Assembly (NCBI GenBank): GCA_009193035.1
Contig: SWDT01000055.1
Location: 1 to 64,000 of the forward strand
Origin: Halicephalobus mephisto
Taxonomy: Eukaryota > Nematoda > Chromadorea > Rhabditida > Panagrolaimidae
Length of the DNA stretch: 64,000 nucleotides
Direction of reading: 5' to 3'
Shown: positions 11,534 through 24,968 of the stretch, piece after piece
Layout: every line of letters starts with the position of its first letter
How positions within the stretch are numbered: the first letter of the stretch is position 1
Program-made: the position numbers and the translations under genes
Notes under the pieces: generated by a model
The model's database searches: none
Told to the model about the DNA's origin: nothing
The model's input: only the letters and a program-made list of their open reading frames with translations

Positions 11534-14500
11534 TCTGGTACGGTGCAACGAACTCCTTGCGGGACGCTTCTATGCACTGATTTCGCCTTCTGATCAATTG
11601 CATTTATATACTAGAAGCCTATAGCAGTTGTTCCTTCAAGAAGACGTGCGTCGTTTTCCAAAGTGTGTAACCGGTTTGTTCATCTTTGAAGCCACAAAAA
11701 AGGGAGGTGCTTCTCTATAGTTGGCAAAGTCATTCTTCTCAACATATCGGGCGTGTTTACAGGGACCGACTCAGTGAATTCAGAAGCTGATTCTTTCGTC
11801 CAACCCACGCAAATTCTTCAGCGTTCTCGACAGGTTTTGCACGGAGAACCGTTACGGTCTTCCACATCTGAAGCTGTAATGGTTTAATGAACAAAAATTA
11901 ATTAAATGTAATTTCCTCAAATAAAGAAATAAAAAATATAAATTATTTAGTAAAAAACTACGGATTGATTCGGGAGTAATCACATTATAGAAACTGGAAA
12001 TGAGTATTGTTACAGGATTACCTCGAAAAAATTTTCTGACATCAAGGATTTATATAGTGGTTGTAAAAGCTTCAATTCGATTCTGAAGGAATCCAAAAAT
12101 TCCAAAAACAATTAAATTCTGACATTTTAAAGTATTTCAAAAATTTCTGAAATTTTCAAACTTTTCTGAAATTTAAAAATTTTTTAAATTATTTAATTTT
12201 AAAATTATTTAATAATTTTAACAGTTATTTAATTTTATAATTTCGAAAATTGTTTAATTGTGAAATTTTTTAATTTTAAAAATTATTTAATAATTTCAAA
12301 AATTATTTAATTGTGAAATTTTTTAATTTTAAAAATTATTTAATTTTGTAGTTTTTTGGAAATCTTTAAAACTATTTAATTCTAAAATATTTCGAAATTT
12401 TACATTGTTTTAAATGTTTCAATGAAATTTTTAAAAATTTTGAAATTATTGACTGGTTTTTAGAATCTTTTTGAAATTTGCAAAATTTTTTAATTTTTCA
12501 ATATTTTTGAAAATTTTAATTTTTAAAATGTTTCAGAATTTTTTTCGTTTTTTAATGAAATTTTCGAAAATTTAAAATTTTAACTATTTTTAAAAGTCTC
12601 TAAATTAAAAAAAAATTATTAAATTTTAAATAATTACGAAATTTTTCGAATTCTGAAATGTTCCAAAAATTCTCACAAGATTCTAGAAAATTTCTCAATT
12701 TTCAATTGTCTTTTAAAATTTTATAAATTTTGAATAAATTTTGAAATTGTTTAAAATGTTTAATTTTGAAATTTTCAAAACTGTAAAATGTTAAAAAATA
12801 TGAACTTTTTTAAAAATTTTTCAACTTTTTTCAAATATTTATTAACTTTTTTAAAAATTTATTAATTTTTTTCAAATATTTTTCAACCTTTTGTTCTGGA
12901 AGATTGTAGAAGGTTATTGGAATTCGAAAAAACGAAGGCAAATGGATGAAACACCAGACGTTCTCGATTGCTGATTACCTTGATGGGCAAAGAATATGAA
13001 CAGCTCTAAAGAGAGACAGATCGGTCGAGGTCGACTTCCAAAGTTTTAATTTCCGATCAATCGACGCCAAATCACAGAATATTTAATCGCGGCATGGTTA
13101 AACGTTTCAATTTTAATTTTATTTTTATCCTTGATTTCGTAGTTATTGTATAAATTGAATTCGATCAAAAGATCCATTTTTCGGGGTGTCGGGACGTGAA
13201 TATGCAAATTACGACTTCGGACATGTTTGTCAACATTCAAAATTCCATATCTATTGATTTTCTCACGCTATCAATCCGACAGATTTTTCCTTTTATGTAT
13301 TTGTAGTTTTTCCGACAATAGAAAAAATTTTTAAAATTCATAAAAATTTTTTCGAAAAAAATCGAAACTAAAATTGTCATTGATTTTGATTTTCTTTGAG
13401 AAAACGAACCATAATTATTATTGAACTCAGTTCGTTCCGTCTTGACCCTTTCCATTTTCATATAATTTTATTCAAATTCTTCTTCATCCTATTTTTCGCT
13501 AAATTTTAACGTATTCTTTTCAAAATTCAATTTATGAAAATTAATTTAAACTTATTCCGTTTTTTATGATTAATAAATTTTAAAATTTCTGAAATTAAAA
13601 AATCCTAAATTTGTAAATTAAAAATTAATTTAATAAAAAATCATTTTTAAATTAAATTCTTTTTTATTTTTTTAAAATTAAATTTAAACTTATTTTTTTT
13701 GAAATTTAATTTTTTATGATTAATAAATTTTAATTAAAATTTTCAAGGTTTATAAAACTTTTAAATTTAATAAAAAAATTATTTTTAAATTTATTTTAAT
13801 TTTTCACTAAATTTTGATTCAATTTTTAAAAATTATTTTTATTTATTTTTAATTTCTTATTGATGAATTTTGATTAATTTTTATTGTAAAATTTTGGAGA
13901 ATTTTTTCACGGATTCAAACCCGATTAAATAACTGAATATTCGATCTTTTTAAATTTTTTTTTACCGAATTACGTTTTTTGATGATTCAACTTTGAAAAA
14001 AATTCCCCAAACACTTCTAATTTTTTTGATTAATCTTCATTAAAAATTTTCAATATTCAAAAAAATTATAATTATTATTGAATTTTCTTTTGTTATATTT
14101 TAAATTTTCAAATTTTTAGATTTTTATTTTTATTTTTGAATTTTTAAATTTTTATTTTTTATTTTTTATTTTTTATTGGATTTCAGCAATTTTTCTGATT
14201 TAATTTGGAAAATTTACTTCACGAATTTTGAATTTTTTGATTGATAAACCCTAGTTAAAATTTTTTTCCAACATTCAGGAAGAAATATTCGAAGTTCGCG
14301 GACTCAAAGTAGCTCAAAACCGATCAAGCAAGCAACTAAAGTCCATAATCTGTCCAGTTGTTCTATTTTGTCCGGTTGGCGTTGAAAAATATGGAATTCT
14401 GCACTTGATTGCGAGAATCAGTCTCTAACTCGAGAGGTTGAGGCTTGTTTTCTCGTTTGGACTGATGATGTATGACAGTTTCCGTCGATGGACAAACAGC

Positions 14501-15098
14501 GGAAATAATTTTCCTCATGAAATAAAATTATTTTAAACCGGATTATGAAATTCTTTATGACCTTTTATTTTGTGATTTTTTTTAAAATTTCGAGATTTGG
14601 AGAAATTTTTGTTTTAAGTGGATTTTTCGTTTCAAAATCCGAGCTTGAGCTCGTGTAAAACTTCAAGGACTTCCGAAAAAATTTCTATGCTTTCTACATC
14701 TAAAACTAGGCTCGTTCCGATCCAGTTTCCCGTTTTCATTGATTTTCGCTTGGCCATATCATTATTCGCCTCAAAATCGGCCATTACGGTTCTAATCGGC
14801 AATAAGGAGAATTTTCTCTATTTAGATAAGAGGACTGAAGTCGGGTTTAATTGGACACACTTGGCTTTTCAAGTTGTCTTTTATCATTGATTTAGTCCCT
14901 TGGACAGTAGTTACTTTAAGTAAATTGAATAAAATGTAAAAATTAAAAATTTTTATTCATTTTTTGAAATGTCTGTAACGCGATACTTTTGTTCGATTTT
15001 TAGCGTCCCGATTTTTTCTACCGTGGAGATTTCACTTTTCAAGAGCTTTCGAGAACAAAGTTTCCTCATCAATAAGATTGCAGATAGTGATTTATCCG
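11534..15098. other. long AT-rich intergenic interval
   Basis: Divergent upstream DNA of the collagen gene (minus) and of nrfl-1 (plus). 12100-12890 and 13540-14250 are degenerate AATTTTT/AAATTTT low-complexity DNA. 14280-14900 is more complex and could hold nrfl-1 promoter or alternative first exons, but no frame is convincing. Confidence 0.6.
11603..11610 (-). promoter_or_regulatory. TATA-like box of collagen gene
   Basis: Minus-strand TATATAAA about 70 bases before the collagen ATG at 11533. Confidence 0.5.
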
Positions 15099-18000
15099 AT
15101 GAACGGTCGTGGATATCGAGAACTTCCTCCTGATGCTCCTCCACCGAGGCTTTGTGTGATTCAGAAACAATACGTTTCTCAGGTATTATTTTTTTTATTA
15201 TTTTTTATATTTTATATTTTTATAGGAATATGGATTTAATTTACACGCCGAAAAAGAAAGAGGACAATTCATCGGAGCAATCGATCCCGGAAGTCCAGCA
15301 GATATAGGAGGACTCAAAAAAGGAGACAAAATTTTTGCCGTTAACGGTGTTTCTATTTCCGGTCGAAATCACAAAGATGTTTGTTGTTTTATTTTAATTA
15401 TTTTAAAAAATTAGATTCTTTTAACACTTAATAAGTTTTTAGAATTTTGTAAAATGTCAGAAATTTTCAGAATTTCAAAATTCTAAAATTTTACAAAATT
15501 TTATAAACTTAGAATATTCCAAAATTTAGTGAAAATTTAAAACTAGAATTTTATATTTCTGACTTTTTTCAATATCATAGAAATTTTCAAAATTCTGAAA
15601 TTTTTAAAATTTTTACAGAAACTTAAATTATTTCAAAATTTTTTTAAATTTTCGAAAATTTTATAAAAGTTTTCAGAATTTCAGAATTTTCTAAAATTTT
15701 CTAAAAATTTCTAGAATTTCCCAAAATCCAATAAGTTTTAAAAAATTTTCATAATTTTATAAATTTTCAAAACTTTCAAAATTATGAAATTTTCTAGAAT
15801 CTTAAAAAATATTATGGAAGCTTTTAAAACTTTTCAGAATTCTATAAAAAATTCAGAATTCTATAAAATCTCAACATTCAGAATTTTCTAGATTCTAACA
15901 AATTTATAAAACTTTAAAATTTTACAAAATTTCGGAAGCGATTCGAAACTAAAGATTCTGAGATTTTTAAATTCTAAAAATTTTTAAATTCTAAGATTTC
16001 TAAAAATTCTGAAATTTTTAAAATTCTGAAATTTTTAAAATTCTGAAAATTTGTAACAATTTTATAATAATATTTGTGTTTAATTATTACGGTAATTTTT
16101 TCAGGTTGTCGCTGAAATAAAATCCGATCCTCTAAAATGCGAGATGCTGGTCGTGTCTGATGAGGATTACGAGTGGTATTCATCTCGGGATATCCCGATA
16201 GATATGACTTTGCCGAACATTCTTCGAGTTTGCGAAGAAGTAAGTTAAAAAAAAATAATTTTTTAAAATTAATTAATCTTTGTACTTCCTCTGTTTTCTA
16301 TTCCTTTGTTGCTTGAGCTGTGTTTATTATTTTTAGTTTTATGATGAAGCAACATCGATTTCGAGTTCCAGCTTGATTGAAAAATCAAAAGCAACAACAA
16401 TTTCCATCAAATCCTCCGATTCTCCGCCAACGAAGCTCTATCGGACGACCATAGAAGTCCGACCTCCTTTGAGTTCCTTCGATTCAAGTTCCTTCACGTC
16501 CTACAGTGACTCCAGCCAGTCCTCAATGAGATCTATGGAAACCGATACTTCGTCAACAAAGGTTTATTTTACTATTTTCATAATTTGCTTCTTTTCCTCC
16601 GTACTCAAAAATGTCCGTTTCTTCAAAGTCACACGATCGAAAAATTTTACAAATTTTAAATATTTTAAATATTTTAAATATTTTAAATATTTTAAATATT
16701 TTCAAATTTTAAATATTTTAAATATTTTTAAATTTTAAATATTTTAAATATTTTTGATATTTTTAAACTTTTAAATTTGAGATATTTTTAAATTTTAAAA
16801 TTTCCGATTATCCATATTTGGATATTTATCCGGTTTTGAGATTTTTTATTAAATTCTTTGGGGTAATTTTCTATAATTAAAAAAGTCACCAAAGATTAAC
16901 CGAAAATCTGTGGTTTTACGTGACTTGAGTGCTTGAAGTAACTCAGTGGATTAGGTGTTTTGTCTTTTCATTGCATTTCGGACTTTCAGTTTCCATGGGA
17001 AACTAAAAAAACGCGAAACGATAGTATTTGGCTACTGTTTATCACTTCTAGTATTAAATTTTAATAAGCATTGCCAAAGGCCATGTGGAATATTTGACCA
17101 ATTTTAATATTTTTTAAAATTTAATTATTTATAAAGTGATTAAAAAAGCTGAGAATCAATGCCTGGGGTTCTGTAGCACGGATCGGTCTTATTTGGATAG
17201 GACGTTGTGTGATCAAACGCTTAGTTTCATATTTATGCATGGCGGACGATCAAAACGACACGCTTCAACATTTTGGCCATTTTCAACTTTTTAATCGATT
17301 TTCTCAAGTAAAAATAAAATATGAAAAAATTTATGGTGAGTAACCTTGAATTTTTTGTTTCACAAAAGATGTCTCTTTTTAAAACCAATTGGTACTCAAT
17401 TGTTTGCTTAGTTTAATTTATATTCATCATCGGGGTCAATATTTTTCCAATTCTCAAAAATTGGGCTATGCCATGCAGTCATCCACTCGGCAATAGGACT
17501 GCGCAAGTTTTTGACAAATACGGTCGGCTATTTTCCTTCATTTTTCTTCGTTGTCGGAGTTTTACCGCTTTTGTCCGAAAATTTCTTGCCAACCAATCTT
17601 CTTACATGGCAATTGAGAACCTTCATGGAACCAAAATTATAATATCGTAGATTTTTCAACATCAATCAGAGCTTTATGGAAGATTCTCGAATTTTTCAAA
17701 ATTTCATAGAAGATTCTAAAGTTTTAAAAAACTTTTTTTTAAATTCTGAAAAATTTTAGTTCTAATTTCTTCTACAATCTTGGAATTTTCTAGAATCCTT
17801 TGGAAGATTTTCGAATATAATAGAAATTTTTAACATCCTACAGAAATTTCTAGAAACTTTTAAAATATTTCAGAATCCAATAGAAGATTCTCGAATTTTT
17901 GAAATTTCATAAATTTTTGAAACTTTATATAATTCTCTAAAATCTTTTAGAATTTAATAGAAACTTTTGACATCTGTCAGAATTCTAAAGAATCCTCTAG

Positions 18001-21000
18001 AAGTTGATATAACTCTCCAAAATCTTTCAGAATTCAACAAAGGATTCTAGAATTTTCAGAATTTTACAAATTTTTCAGGATTTAACAAAGGATTCTAGAA
18101 TCTTTCAGAATTTTACAAACTTTTCTAAAATTTTTCAGAATTTAATAGAAATTTTTAATTTCCTCTAGAATCCCACAGAATGTTCTAGGAACTTCTGGAA
18201 TTTCTTAGAAGCCTCTAAAAGCGTCCAAAACCTCGATTGAATTTTTTAAATTTCTTTGGAATTCGATGAAAACTTTCAAAATCATTTAAAATTAAAAATT
18301 CTGGAATTTTTAAAAATTCATGTTGAAACGATTTTTGTAACAATATTCGTTTTTGATTTTTAAATTAGTGTATTTAAATATGGATATTGTTACGAAATTG
18401 TCTTGAGACGAGTTTCTAGGACATTCTGAAATTTTTTAGGATTTTTAAAAAATTCAAAATTTCAGAATTTAATTAAAATTTTAAAAAATTTTAAATTTCA
18501 ATTTTTTAATTTTTCGAAAAATTCGTGTTGAGACAGTTTTATGAAAAAATTTAGGTTTTTATAATAGTGTAATTATTCAATATCGACTTTTTTGTTCAAA
18601 GTCGATTTTGATCCAGATGGTTTTCGGGAAATTTCTCATTGCGCGAAAATTTTCTTTGTTCTTCTGCCATCTGGTTTAAATATTTATTATTTTTATCAGA
18701 CAATTGACAATAATACAGGATACAGGAATCGCGATTTCGTATCCCATGAATCAGTCGGATATTGCTGACGTTTGTTTGCATCCGCCGATTCCATTTATTT
18801 CTTCGATCATCTGCGAAAAAAGCAAATCTAGTTTGGATTATTTTATTCAAAATTTACTGAGTCATTGAGTGTAATCATCCAAGTATTTAATCTCAAAGTT
18901 TTGTTACTTTTTTGGATTTTAATTTATTTCAAAAATGTTAATTTCCCAAAAATCACGAAAGCCGTTGAATGAACACCTCGAAAATTTGGTCGAAAAACTT
19001 CTTTTTCATGGAGATAAGAGGTTTATAAAAGTGGTAATTTTTTAATTATACTATTATAAAAACCAAAAATGGGTGTTCTTAAAAATTTTTTCAACAAAAA
19101 CTTAGATATAAAAAAGTAAAAATAAATCAATTTCAGTAAAAAATTGTTAAATTTATGTTTATTTTTAAAATTTATTTTTTAAGTGAAAATTTAAAAATAA
19201 ATTTTATTTTAAAAATTTTTTCAATATGAACTTTGTAAAAATTATAAAGTAAAATTTCTTTCTAAAAATCAATTTTAGTAAAAAATTGTTAAATTTATTT
19301 TTATTTTTGAAATAATTTATTTTTTAAGCGGGAATTTAAAAATTAAAAATAAATATTTTTTCGAAATTTTTTCAATATGAATTTCTATAATTTCCTAAAA
19401 ATTTTAAATTGTTACAAAATAGGAAAAATATCAGAAAATTGTTTACTGTAGTGAATTGTCAGAATTACTGTTTTTTATTTTAAAATTATTTATTTTTTAC
19501 GTGGGAATTTAAAAATTCCAAAAAAGTACTTTTTCTTCAATTAACATTTGCATTTATGAAATCCTATTTATCACCGCATTTGAATTTTAATTTTTTTGCA
19601 AAAGATTTCGAAACAAGTTCTTAAATAGGATTTGCTTTTTCATCCGGACTCATTATTTTCATATTTTCATTTTTTTATATTTTTTAAAATTTTTTATTTT
19701 TTTAAAAATTTTTTTTGTTTTTTTTAAATTTTTTAAATTTTTTTTATTAATTCTGAATTGTTGCAGAAACGCCAGTCTGTCCCTGGCAAGCCGGTCGTCG
19801 GGGGCGGCTCGAAGCCCTCAATGGCCCCTCCGGCTAGACTAAGTATATTGGTGGGATCTCGGATTTCTCGATTACGGTTAATCTTTGACTTTTCAGCAAA
19901 AGCAATCACTTGCAGATGAATTTGGATTTAATCTTCAAGCAGAACGTGGAAAAGGTCATTTCATAGGTGCCGTGGATAAAGAAGGAATAGCCGACAAAGC
20001 AGGTTTAATCATGGGCCAAAGAATCGTCGGAGTAAACGGTACTCTGATTTATCCCAACACTCCTCATAAAGTAAGTTTTTCATGTTCAATTTTTTTCAAC
20101 ATCATTGATGAATCATTTCTGTTTTTTCAAAAAAAACATTCATCAAAAAATCGAGGATTTTTTTCATTTTAAAAATTTTTTACTTTTGTTATTCAATTTT
20201 TCAGAAACCTTTTTTATAAAAAATTTCCGATTTTGAAATTTCAAAATTAAATAAAAAATTTTTGAATTTAAAATTTAAATTTTTTTTACAAAAATTTTCA
20301 AATTTAAAAAAAATAATTTTTACAAATTTTCAAATATTATAATTAAAAATGAATATTATGACGAAATTTTTAATTTAAAAAATTTTTAGAATTAAAAAAA
20401 ATTAAGATTTTTAAATTTTGTAAAAATATTTTTTTTTAGTTTTTAAAATTCAATAAAAATTTCAATTTTTAATTCGGAATTTTTAATAAATTTACCCTAA
20501 AATACCTTTGTAACAATGTAGATTTGATTTTTTACAATGGTGTGATTTTTCGTGCAATTTTGTTTTTAAAAAATATAATCCGACGGGATTTCAGGAAGTA
20601 GTCGGTCTTATCAAACGAGATCCCCTTTGCACTGAGCTCTTGGTAGTTTCGGAGGAAATCGATCGTTGGTATTCTGAAAACGGTGTTGAATTTTCTTTTG
20701 AGAATTGTGTTCGATATAATAACGATTCTGGACCTCCGCGGATCTCGATTCCTAAAATTAACGTCATGGAAACCAGAACACAAGTAGAAAAACTCAATAT
20801 TCAGGTTTGTTGGAAATTTTTATTTTGCACTTTTTTGGACTTCTATCGTTATGTTTGTTCTGTTGGGATTTAGGATGAAACGGTTGAATCTCATCCAGTG
20901 GAAAGCGAGTCATCGGATGAAAGTGCTTCTGAACCGGATGACACGATCAAACAAGTCACGACCGTTTCGACTACACAAACACTTTCCGTCGCTGAAGCCG

Positions 21001-21610
21001 CTTCTGAACCTCAAGAACACAACGACGACTTGACGAACGAGGGTTTCAAAGGGGTTCCTTTGTTGTCTTCTGGAGCTGAGGGTTCTCACCACGACGGGAT
21101 CGTGTCCTCGGACGGGGCTTCTGAAGGCCATCGGTTGCCGAGTTCGACTGCAGAAGAATCTTCTACCAGCACTGTAGGCACTTTTCACTTTTTAGTTATC
21201 TTTCGTTTGGTTTTCGATTTTATAACAACTCAGTTACCGTAATTCAACGATGTGTATGATTGGATTTTCAGACTCGAGTTGCTTCCCCTGTGACCCAGGA
21301 CCCTTCACCAAAGCCGGTGAATCAGGTTCCGTTGATGGTTCCTCCGACTTCTGTAGTCCGGACGCAATCCAGCGAAATCAAGCCCCAGGCATCCCCGTCT
21401 TCACATGGATCTTCATCTCCTGGTTCTCGAACTAATGGTAACTTTATTTTTTAATTTTAAAAATTAATAATACTACTTGAAGGAACAGAAGTGGACATCT
21501 TCAAGATGAATGCGAAAGAAGCCCGTCGGATGCTCCAGAGACAGAAAACCGATCCTAGGAAAAACAACATTTCCTTGGAACAAAAACACCGAATGGTTGC
21601 AAATTTGTGA
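15099..21610 (+). CDS. nrfl-1: NHERF-like scaffold with two PDZ domains and ERM-binding tail, 550 aa
   Basis: Ten exons keep frame: 15099-15182, 15226-15378, 16105-16239, 16337-16561, 19767-19850, 19897-20070, 20595-20804, 20874-21173, 21272-21437, 21489-21610 (the last acceptor could be 6 bases earlier). PDZ1 (about residues 20-105) has the carboxylate loop EYGFNL and NHKDVV; PDZ2 (about 225-305) has EFGFNL and PHKEVV. The His at the start of helix B predicts class I ligands (S/T-X-hydrophobic C-termini). Serine-rich linkers follow each PDZ. The end, FKMNAKEARRMLQRQ with a closing EQKHRMVANL, matches the ERM-binding tail of NHERF proteins. The family links membrane transporters to ezrin/radixin/moesin at the apical cortex; the C. 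elegans member is NRFL-1. The ATG follows a TTGCAG that may be a trans-splice site. The exon 5 donor is GTGGGA, a weak one, but gives a PARLSIL/QKQ join that mirrors the first PDZ. Confidence 0.92.
16640..16790. repeat. tandem AAATATTTT-type repeat in nrfl-1 intron 4
   Basis: At least nine near-perfect copies of a 9-base TTTTAAATA unit. It creates a false FKYFKYF reading frame after exon 4. Confidence 0.8.
17640..18560. repeat. degenerate TTCTAGAATTTTTCAGAAT repeat tract in nrfl-1 intron 4
   Basis: Many imperfect copies of units such as TTCTAGAATCTTTCAGAATT and ATAGAAGATTCT. It ends with two copies of a block beginning near TTCGTGTTGAGACAG. Related tracts occur in several other introns and intergenic parts of this window. 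Confidence 0.6.
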
Positions 21611-23273
21611 ATTAGTCAAATTCTACTTCTAGTCAATCTTATCCATGATTATCCGTTGCGACAGAAATTTTTGCTCATTTTAATCAAAATTGTCGATTTT
21701 TAAAATATTCGAAATTTGATTTTAAATTTAAAAATCGACAATTCCGATCATCGCCAATAATTGCCTTACTTAAATCCGTTAAGTCGAATTCTGTACGATT
21801 CAGATTCCCCGTCTAGACTTGCTCACAAAGTCGGAAAACTTCCGAATTCTGTGATATTGAAAAATATTGTTTTTAATATAAAAAATAAATTTTAACATCC
21901 ACAATTTTTTTTAAATTTAAAAAATTCATTATTACGTAATGTTGAAAAATTTTGTTTTTTTTCAATGAGGAAATAATTTAGAATTTTGTTCAATTTGTCA
22001 TCCCTTGGGTACAAGTAATTTCTGTATATCCGAAAAACGCGTAGGCCATCATCAGAAATTATTTGGACTCTATTTCTGGAATCCCGAGGAGAACTTCGGA
22101 CCGGCATGACTAATGATTCCATGTTTCCGGACTCGTTTTCGTTGATGAAATTCGTCAAGCTTGGTTTAGTGTGATTGATTAACTTTTCCAATCATTTTAA
22201 AGTTCTTAGAAAATGATATCTTCAAATTAAAAAATTATAAAAACTAAATTTTAAATAAGTTCTTGTCAGACAAAAAATACTGTAATAAAAGTTGAAAATT
22301 TTTCAGAATTTTTAAATAATTCTAAAAATTTTCAAATTTCATATTTGGATAATTTTATAATTACGTTGATTTTTAATCATGTTTTTACAAAAATATAAAC
22401 AAATATTTTGAAATTTTCTTTAAAAATAAATTTCAAAATATTTCGCAAAATCTAATAATTTTTAATATTTTCAGAAAATTTAGAAATTCTAGAAAATTTG
22501 GAAAATTTATAATTATACAAATTTAAAAGGTTTGAAAAATTTTTTGGAAATTTCAGAGAATTTTAAAAATTTAGAAAACGTATAATTTTATAATTTTAGA
22601 AATTTTATAATTTTGGAAATTTTAAAAACTAGAAATTTAAAAAATTTAAAAACAGGAAATTTTTGAAAATTTGGAAGATTTTAGAAATTTTTCACGTAAT
22701 TGTATAAAATTGTAAAAACTTCCGTCACATTTAGTAACTTGGGCATGTCAATTGGATTTGGTTAACAGATTATTGAACTAAGGCGTTCTGGAGACAGAAG
22801 GAGGTCATGGTCCAGTCATTCCGGTGATATTTCCATTAAAAACAAATTTAATTAAATAAAATTGCTTCGTCAATCCTCGCCCCCGGATAATCTAATCATG
22901 GTATCCCTCCATTTGACGTTACTGTAGATTGGATTAACCTGTTTTCTACAAAGTTGTAAAACGAATTTTTAAAATTGAATATTTTTCCGTGGTTGAAAAT
23001 ATTAATTGCTTCCTGACATGGTTCCTAGGCTTTAACGTCTTTTTTCATGAGCGATAACTTGTTAGTCGAGTAATGAATGAACTTTCCCCGCTCCGCCTTC
23101 TGGAGTCTTCTTAAAAAGTGCCTGTTGAAAATAACATTCGGCCCGGTTTTCTAAAAATTCGGTAGTTGGTCTACGACCGCCTCTGGGCATTAATTCGACG
23201 AAGGTCATTTGAGTTATTTCCGTGCTGAGAAGTGCTTTAATTTATTCAAATTCTTTGAACTTATAGGTCCAGA
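21611..23273. other. AT-rich interval upstream of flp-14
   Basis: 3' flank of nrfl-1 and upstream region of flp-14. 22200-22720 is low-complexity AATTTT DNA; 22740-23270 is of normal complexity and is the likely flp-14 promoter. A 99-codon minus-strand frame at 21892-22191 has no support. Confidence 0.6.
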
Positions 23274-24128
23274 ATGATTTTCTCCCGGATTCAACTAGCC
23301 TTGGGCACTTTCTTCCTGGTTTCAACCGCTTGTTTCCAGGCTTCTGGTGCAGATTCTGTGGTTCAAAGTTGCAATCAGGTTAGTCCTAAAATATATGACA
23401 AATAATAATTCTATATAATATTCATTAAAATTCCGTTTATACGTCGTCATTTGTCTTTGATGATAAATTAGACTTTTTTTTTTATTTTTAAAAATTCATG
23501 GAGTTTCTGATTGATGTCTTGATGAAACAATAAAACCCCACAAATCCCCGGGGGATTTTGTCCATCAATTTCGTCATTTTTCAATGAAAATAGATTAGAC
23601 GACTTGAATGGATCTAGTTTTAAACCAAAAACTCCAAAAAAGTTAATTTAGACTTAGTTAATTAGAAATTTACGCAAGTTTTGCCATTGATCCTTGGCTG
23701 ACGAAGTCAGTGGTCCAAGAAATAATTACATCTTTCTTAAGATCCTTTGCAATTTACTTCAAAAATATGAAACAATTCAATTATATTTTTTATGAAAAAA
23801 AAATGTTTTTAAAGATTATGGCAAATGGAGCAGAAAACGATGAAAAACTTTTACTTTGTCAGCTTTACGAAAGCTCAAATCTCTTGGCTCAGCTCGGGGT
23901 GTTGGTGACCGAAGGACTCGACCAGTTGATGCTCAATCAAGGTAGATCCAGTATTACTGTAATTTTCGAAAGTTGTAAATTTCAGGACTAATCACGGAGG
24001 GTGAGAACGAAGCTCCTGATGCTCGACAAAAACGCAAACACGAATATCTCAGATTCGGAAAGAGAAAACACGAGTATCTCAGATTCGGAAAAAGAAAGCA
24101 CGAATACCTTCGTTTTGGTCGTAAGTAA
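23274..24128 (+). CDS. flp-14: FMRFamide-like peptide precursor FLP-14, three KHEYLRFG copies
   Basis: Three exons: 23274-23378, 23815-23941, 23986-24128. Exon 1 gives a signal peptide ([16 protein letters not shown]...) ending in CNQ; exon 2 gives the spacer with [20 protein letters not shown]; exon 3 gives RQKR then [20 protein letters not shown] and [10 protein letters not shown] before the stop. Each copy is flanked by dibasic sites and carries the Gly needed for C-terminal amidation, so it should yield three identical KHEYLRF-amide peptides. The same peptide is the product of flp-14 in C. elegans and many other nematodes, where it is a neuronal transmitter. C. elegans has four copies, so this gene has one fewer. 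A strong GTAAGT donor overlaps the last codons, but no following exon adds another copy. Confidence 0.97.
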
Positions 24129-24968
24129 ACCATCTACCGTAGTACAAAGCAGAATAAACATCCACCATGTCTCCATTACTGCATAATTTGGAATCATAAT
24201 TTTCATAAAACTTTTTTGACATTTCTTTGGGCTATTTGACAGCTTAAATTTTTATATAAAATTATGTCTCCAAATTTCAAATTTAATGGCAACTGAGAAT
24301 CTCTGTTCCTTTTTGCTTTGATTGTATTTATTTGTGTGTGAATTCAGCCGAGGTTCATAAATGTTTTGTTGGATTGCTCGGAATATTTAAAAATTTTAAA
24401 AACATTCAAAAATTAAATTTTTTTTATATTTAAAATTTTTTAAAACTTCTAAAATTTTAAAAATATCCAAAAATTGTTTTTTAAAACTTCTAATATTTTA
24501 AAAACATTCAAAAATTAAGTTTTTTTTTAATATTTAAAATTTTTTAAACTCTAAATTTTAAAAATATCAAAAAATTGAAAAAAAAAGTTTTAAAAATTTC
24601 GAAATATTTTTAAAAATTCTAAAATTAAAGAAATTTTTAAAAATTACTTTTTTAAAACTAATTTTGGATCAGCTTGTAACTGTTTTGGTTTACAATATTC
24701 GATAATTTTGAAAATTTTAAATTGGTTTTTTTAATAAAAAATTAATTTTGGATAATAAAAAATTTAATTTAAAAAAATGAATTTTTATTAAGTCATGATT
24801 CTTTGAAAAATAAATTGCACAAATGGGATAAACTAGAATAAATAAGGCAGGATTTTGAAAACGACGACAGTAATGAGGTTGGATCTGAATAATTAACTTG
24901 ATAAAACTCAAATTTTCTGATTATTGGCAACAGAATTAGAAAGACCGTCGGCAAAATTTGGAAATTTT
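24129..24968. other. convergent 3' interval
   Basis: Between the 3' ends of flp-14 (plus) and the four-pass membrane protein gene (minus). 24380-24800 is AATTTT low complexity. Nothing else is supported. Confidence 0.6.

Noticed and set aside
10943..11593. Long plus-strand Ser/Arg-rich frame of 216 codons
   Set aside because: Antisense of the second collagen gene; composition is dictated by Gly-X-Y codons.
16562..16738. FKYFKYFKYF tail after nrfl-1 exon 4
   Set aside because: Read-through of a 9-base intron repeat; the donor GGTTTAT at 16562 keeps frame with exon 5.
24121..24360. Fourth peptide exon of flp-14 after a GTAAGT at 24121
   Set aside because: None of the next acceptors continues FG with a basic residue, while the unspliced reading FGRK-stop is complete.
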